Source: Paenibacillus terrigena DSM 21567 (GTDB lineage: Bacteria > Bacillota > Bacilli > Paenibacillales > Paenibacillaceae). From it: a stretch of DNA of 64,000 bases. Position numbers and translations under genes: made by a program. How positions within the stretch are numbered: position 1 is the stretch's first letter; every line of letters begins with the position of its first letter. Shown piece after piece: positions 61,120 through 64,000 of this stretch. The stretch covers positions 310,001 through 374,000 of the forward strand of contig NZ_KB895416.1 in assembly GCF_000374845.1 (NCBI RefSeq), given 5' to 3'. The notes beneath the pieces were generated by a model. The model had not been told where the DNA came from. It made no database searches and saw only the letters and a list, made by a program, of their open reading frames with translations.

Positions 61120-62001
61120 TCAAATAAGATCCCCTTTATACTCACTGGGTGACATACCCACATATTTCTTGAAGACCTTGCTGAAATAATAAGGGTCTTC
61201 TAGACCCACGAGATAACCAACCTCGCCGATACTTAGATGGGTGGCATCTAGCAATTCCTTCGCATGATTGATCCGAACTTGATTGATATATTTCGTAATC
61301 GTATGCCCTGTCACTTGGCTGAACACGCGATTCATATAGTCGAAGTTGCATGCGAATTCCTGCTCAATATCAGCTCCGGAAATTTTGCGCGCATAGTTCA
61401 AATGAATGAAGTCTAGCAGCGCATTCAGTTTGATTAACGACTTCGTGTTCTTCTGATGATTGCTCTGCAGCTCCGTCATCAAATATTCTCGGGAAATCTC
61501 AATACAGAGCTCGGATAACCGCATCGCTGTAAGTGTTCGGTTGTAAGAGCGACCGTGATAGAGCTGCACCATCTCGCTTAGGACATGGTAGAAATGCTGG
61601 AGTCTTGAGCTCGTCGCAAACCGAACATATTTCGGCAGATAACAGATAGAAGGTTCTATAGGCGTTCCGCCCCCGCCTTCCTCGAGAAGAATACGTCTTG
61701 CAAGCGTGTGGAGATCCTCGACCTCAACGGATTGAATCTCTGGATGCGTAAAATGAATATAGTAATAGTCGCAGGCATGCTTCGCCGTTCCCTCATGCTC
61801 AAGGTTCGGTTCCAGCATGAAGGAGTCGCCTTTTTTTAGAATATATTGAACGCCATTCTCCTGGATATGCATCTCGCCGCTCTTCATGAAGTAGAGGATA
61901 TATTCGTTCACATTGCGTCTAAAATGACGCCACGGCGTCTTATATGATACATAACCGACAAGCTTGATCGTGGGCAGTGTGTCCATAGGAATTGCAAGCA
62001 T
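61120..62001 (-). CDS. AraC family transcriptional regulator
   Basis: 293 aa. N-terminal cupin-like sensor (EMHIQENGVQYILKKGDSFM, LEPNLEHEG), C-terminal double HTH with YMNRVFSQVTGHTITKYINQ and VGYLVGLEDPYYFSKVFKKY, then MSPSEYK. It is divergent from ThuA and Gfo/Idh genes and probably activates them in response to a sugar. Confidence 0.92.
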   Translation of the reverse strand: MLAIPMDTLPTIKLVGYVSYKTPWRHFRRNVNEYILYFMKSGEMHIQENGVQYILKKGDSFMLEPNLEHEGTAKHACDYYYIHFTHPEIQSVEVEDLHTLARRILLEEGGGGTPIEPSICYLPKYVRFATSSRLQHFYHVLSEMVQLYHGRSYNRTLTAMRLSELCIEISREYLMTELQSNHQKNTKSLIKLNALLDFIHLNYARKISGADIEQEFACNFDYMNRVFSQVTGHTITKYINQVRINHAKELLDATHLSIGEVGYLVGLEDPYYFSKVFKKYVGMSPSEYKGDLI

Positions 62002-62031
62002 TGATACTCTCCTTCATTCATCCAAAAGTCG

Positions 62032-62045
62032 CTTTTGTACAAAAG
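62032..62045. promoter_or_regulatory. Palindrome in the AraC/ThuA intergenic region
   Basis: Perfect 14-base palindrome CTTTTGTACAAAAG. Downstream on + are TTGATC and TATACT (about 62050 and 62086), a poor -35/-10 pair with long spacing. It may be the regulator's operator. Confidence 0.45.
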
Positions 62046-62201
62046 TGTCTTGATCCGACATTCTCAATTATTCTATCACAACCTATACTAAGGTAGAAAA
62101 TGTTATCACCACGACAAACTTATCAAGTTAAGTTAGACGCAATACTACAATCTTGTACAGAGGCAGGTTCGTTGGATCACACTACCTTAGGAGGATTAAT
62201 G

Positions 62202-62933
62202 ATGGCACACATTCAAGTTACCGTATGGAATGAATATCGACATGAACGTCACAATGAAGTGGTAGCAGGCATTTACCCGGAAGGGATTCATAACGCGATT
62301 GCCAGCTATTTGAAAAAAGAAGATACATTCGAAGTGAAGACAGCTGTTCTGGATGACCCGGATCATGGGCTAAGCGATGAGACGCTTGCGAACACGGATG
62401 TATTGATTTGGTGGGGGCATATCGCTCACCAAGAAGTACGTGACGATATCGTTGAGAAGGTCCGCAGCAGAGTGTTAGACGGCATGGGATTAATCGTGCT
62501 TCACTCCGGTCATGCATCCAAAATATTCGAGAGATTGCTCGGAACAAAAACAGGCGCGTTAAAATGGCGTGATGACGGCGAGAAAGAACGGATCTGGGTC
62601 ATTGAGCCAGGTCATCCGATTGCGGAAGGGCTCGGCGAATATATCGAAATTCCAAAAGAAGAAATGTACGGCGAGCGCTTCGAGATTCCTGCACCGGACG
62701 AATTGGTATTCATCTCTTGGTTCGAGGGCGGCGAAGTGTTCCGCAGCGGCTGCTGCTATCGCAGAGGCCAAGGGAAAATCTTCTATTTCAGACCGGGTCA
62801 CGAGACCTTCCCTGTGTACCATCAGCCAGAAGTCTTGAAGGTGATCTCGAACGCAGTCCGCTGGGCAGCTCCAACGCAAGCGCCGAACGTGACTTATGGC
62901 CGCGTAGATCCAATCGAGAAAATCGGAAAATAG
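62202..62933 (+). CDS. ThuA domain (trehalose-utilisation-like) protein
   Basis: 243 aa from ATG 62202, seven bases after [58 protein letters not shown] and [20 protein letters not shown] are the ThuA pattern (glutamine-amidotransferase-like fold). ThuA acts with Gfo/Idh ThuB in trehalose/sucrose catabolism; a Gfo/Idh gene follows here too. Confidence 0.9.
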   Translation: MAHIQVTVWNEYRHERHNEVVAGIYPEGIHNAIASYLKKEDTFEVKTAVLDDPDHGLSDETLANTDVLIWWGHIAHQEVRDDIVEKVRSRVLDGMGLIVLHSGHASKIFERLLGTKTGALKWRDDGEKERIWVIEPGHPIAEGLGEYIEIPKEEMYGERFEIPAPDELVFISWFEGGEVFRSGCCYRRGQGKIFYFRPGHETFPVYHQPEVLKVISNAVRWAAPTQAPNVTYGRVDPIEKIGK

Positions 62934-62944
62934 AAAATCTTCAT

Positions 62945-62992
62945 AGGGACTGCCCGAGATCATCCATCGATGACCTAAGGGCAGTCCTTTTT
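62945..62992 (+). terminator. Rho-independent terminator
   Basis: GGACTGCCC/GGGCAGTCC followed by TTTTTCT, ending the ThuA transcript. Confidence 0.85.
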
Positions 62993-63203
62993 CTATATGG
63001 ACCTTAAAGTCATGCGCGAAATGATGATTGATTTCATCATTTATATCGATTTTTTTGTTCTTTCTTTTGATATAAAAGAAAATTTTTGTGACAAAATGGA
63101 AGGAATGAGGGGTGGTCATCAGGAATATTTTAGAGGATGAATCAGAGACCTAAGGGTCAGGTGGCCTTTGGGCATAATCATGAAGGCGATGGAGGAGATC
63201 AGC

Positions 63204-64000
63204 ATGAAGTCGAAAATGAAAATCGGCGTGATTGGATTAGGCGGACGAGGCATCGGGATGATGCAATTAATGCTGCATATGGATGATATCGAAGTGGTTG
63301 CGGTCTGTGATCTGTATGAAGATCGCTGCGAGCAGGCGGCGAAAATCGTGGAGCAGTCGGGACAACCGCGTCCGATGACGACGAAGGATTATACAGAGAT
63401 TGTAGAAATGCCTTCGGTGGATGCGATCGTGGTCACCACCTCGTGGGCGGACCATATCCATGTGGTGGTCGCCGCGATGGAGCATGGCAAATACGTGGCC
63501 TGCGAAGTTGGCGGGGCATATTCCATCCAGGAATGCTGGAAACTGGTTGAAGCCTATGAGCGCACCAAAGTGCCTGTCATGATGCTGGAAAATTGCTGTT
63601 ATGGGCGAACAGAGCTGATGCTCCTGCATATGGTGCAGCAGGGCGTGCTTGGGGAGATTGTTCACTGTACAGGTGGATACATGCATGATTTGCGCTATGA
63701 GATCGCCTATGGCAAGGAGAATCGCCATTATCGCTTGAACAATTATATTCACCGCAACTGCGATAATTATCCGACACATCAGCTCGGACCGATTGCCCGC
63801 ATCCTCGACATCAATCATGGCAATCGGATGGTATCGCTCGTCTCCGTCGCGTCCAAGTCGGCAGGGCTTCATGATTACGTGAAGAACGTGAAGCAGGACG
63901 AGGAGCTCGCGAAGGTGAACTTCCTGCAAGGCGACATTGTAACGACGACAATCAAGTGCGCTCGTGGCGAGACGATCACGCTGACGCTGGATACGACGCT
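63204..64000 (+). CDS. Gfo/Idh family protein, GH109-like, partial at window end
   Basis: The frame is open from ATG 63204 (site GGAGGAG) to the window end, 265 codons. Rossmann loop GVIGLGGRGIG at residues ~8-18. The usual EKP is replaced by ACEVGGAYS, and MMLENCCYGRTELM, GGYMHDLRYE and YPTHQLGPIARILDINHG match the GH109 N-acetylgalactosaminidase-like subgroup, which hydrolyses glycosides by an NAD-dependent route. A terminator separates it from ThuA. Confidence 0.82.
   Translation, partial: MKSKMKIGVIGLGGRGIGMMQLMLHMDDIEVVAVCDLYEDRCEQAAKIVEQSGQPRPMTTKDYTEIVEMPSVDAIVVTTSWADHIHVVVAAMEHGKYVACEVGGAYSIQECWKLVEAYERTKVPVMMLENCCYGRTELMLLHMVQQGVLGEIVHCTGGYMHDLRYEIAYGKENRHYRLNNYIHRNCDNYPTHQLGPIARILDINHGNRMVSLVSVASKSAGLHDYVKNVKQDEELAKVNFLQGDIVTTTIKCARGETITLTLDTT

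Overview
The window looks like a Paenibacillus-type chromosome (Bacillota). Strong AGGAGG-like ribosome binding sites, frequent TTG/GTG starts, glycan-catabolism genes at both ends and families such as CD3324, BtrH, YfiT bacillithiol transferase, YpsA/SLOG and YheC/D all fit. This is inference from gene content; there is no rRNA or marker gene to fix the species. I see no tRNA, rRNA, CRISPR array or intact insertion sequence.

Layout. 1-4039: glycan genes (Gfo/Idh oxidoreductase, DUF4091 protein, convergent GH43-like protein). 4305-4823: DinB protein. 4955-5886: broken tyrosine recombinase. 5978-14226: the outstanding feature, an integron-like gene-cassette array. Ten units, almost all with one AT-rich + strand ORF, are separated by ten long imperfect palindromes (121-215 bp, plus one rearranged) that behave like attC sites. 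In each unit the first ~17 bases (GTTANNN...) are complementary to the ~17 bases at its own end (...NNNTAAC). The variable bases differ between units but still pair within a unit, as expected if each unit once existed as a circle. The cargo is two GNAT acetyltransferases, a HEPN-motif protein, a secreted stalk-domain protein, SF0329 and DUF5071 proteins, a membrane-anchored HTH protein and three small membrane proteins. One of these, 12801-13340, opens with ATA and is easily missed. The only recombinase nearby is the pseudogene just upstream, so the array is probably immobile now.

14545-22334: a YheO-like regulator divergent from a ridA-MFS-sugar isomerase operon, an aldehyde dehydrogenase, a lysoplasmalogenase and an HrtBA-type ABC exporter. 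22395-22873: a second, decayed cassette-like locus. 22903-51683: about 29 kb of almost purely + strand, mostly one-gene modules. GNAT, NUDIX, APH-like, P-loop kinase, DinB/YfiT, HD and methyltransferase families recur, with about nine broken genes among them. The run looks like a repeatedly growing and decaying pool of small-molecule-modifying enzymes.

51770-54062: amino-acid ABC importer on the minus strand. 54642-56936: AI-2E-type transporter, a small basic protein, YpsA and a MATE remnant. 57082-60989: 2-aminoethylphosphonate biosynthesis (PEP mutase, phosphonopyruvate decarboxylase, AEP transaminase) translationally coupled to a YheC/D ATP-grasp protein. 61120-64000: AraC regulator divergent from ThuA and a GH109-like Gfo/Idh protein that runs off the window.
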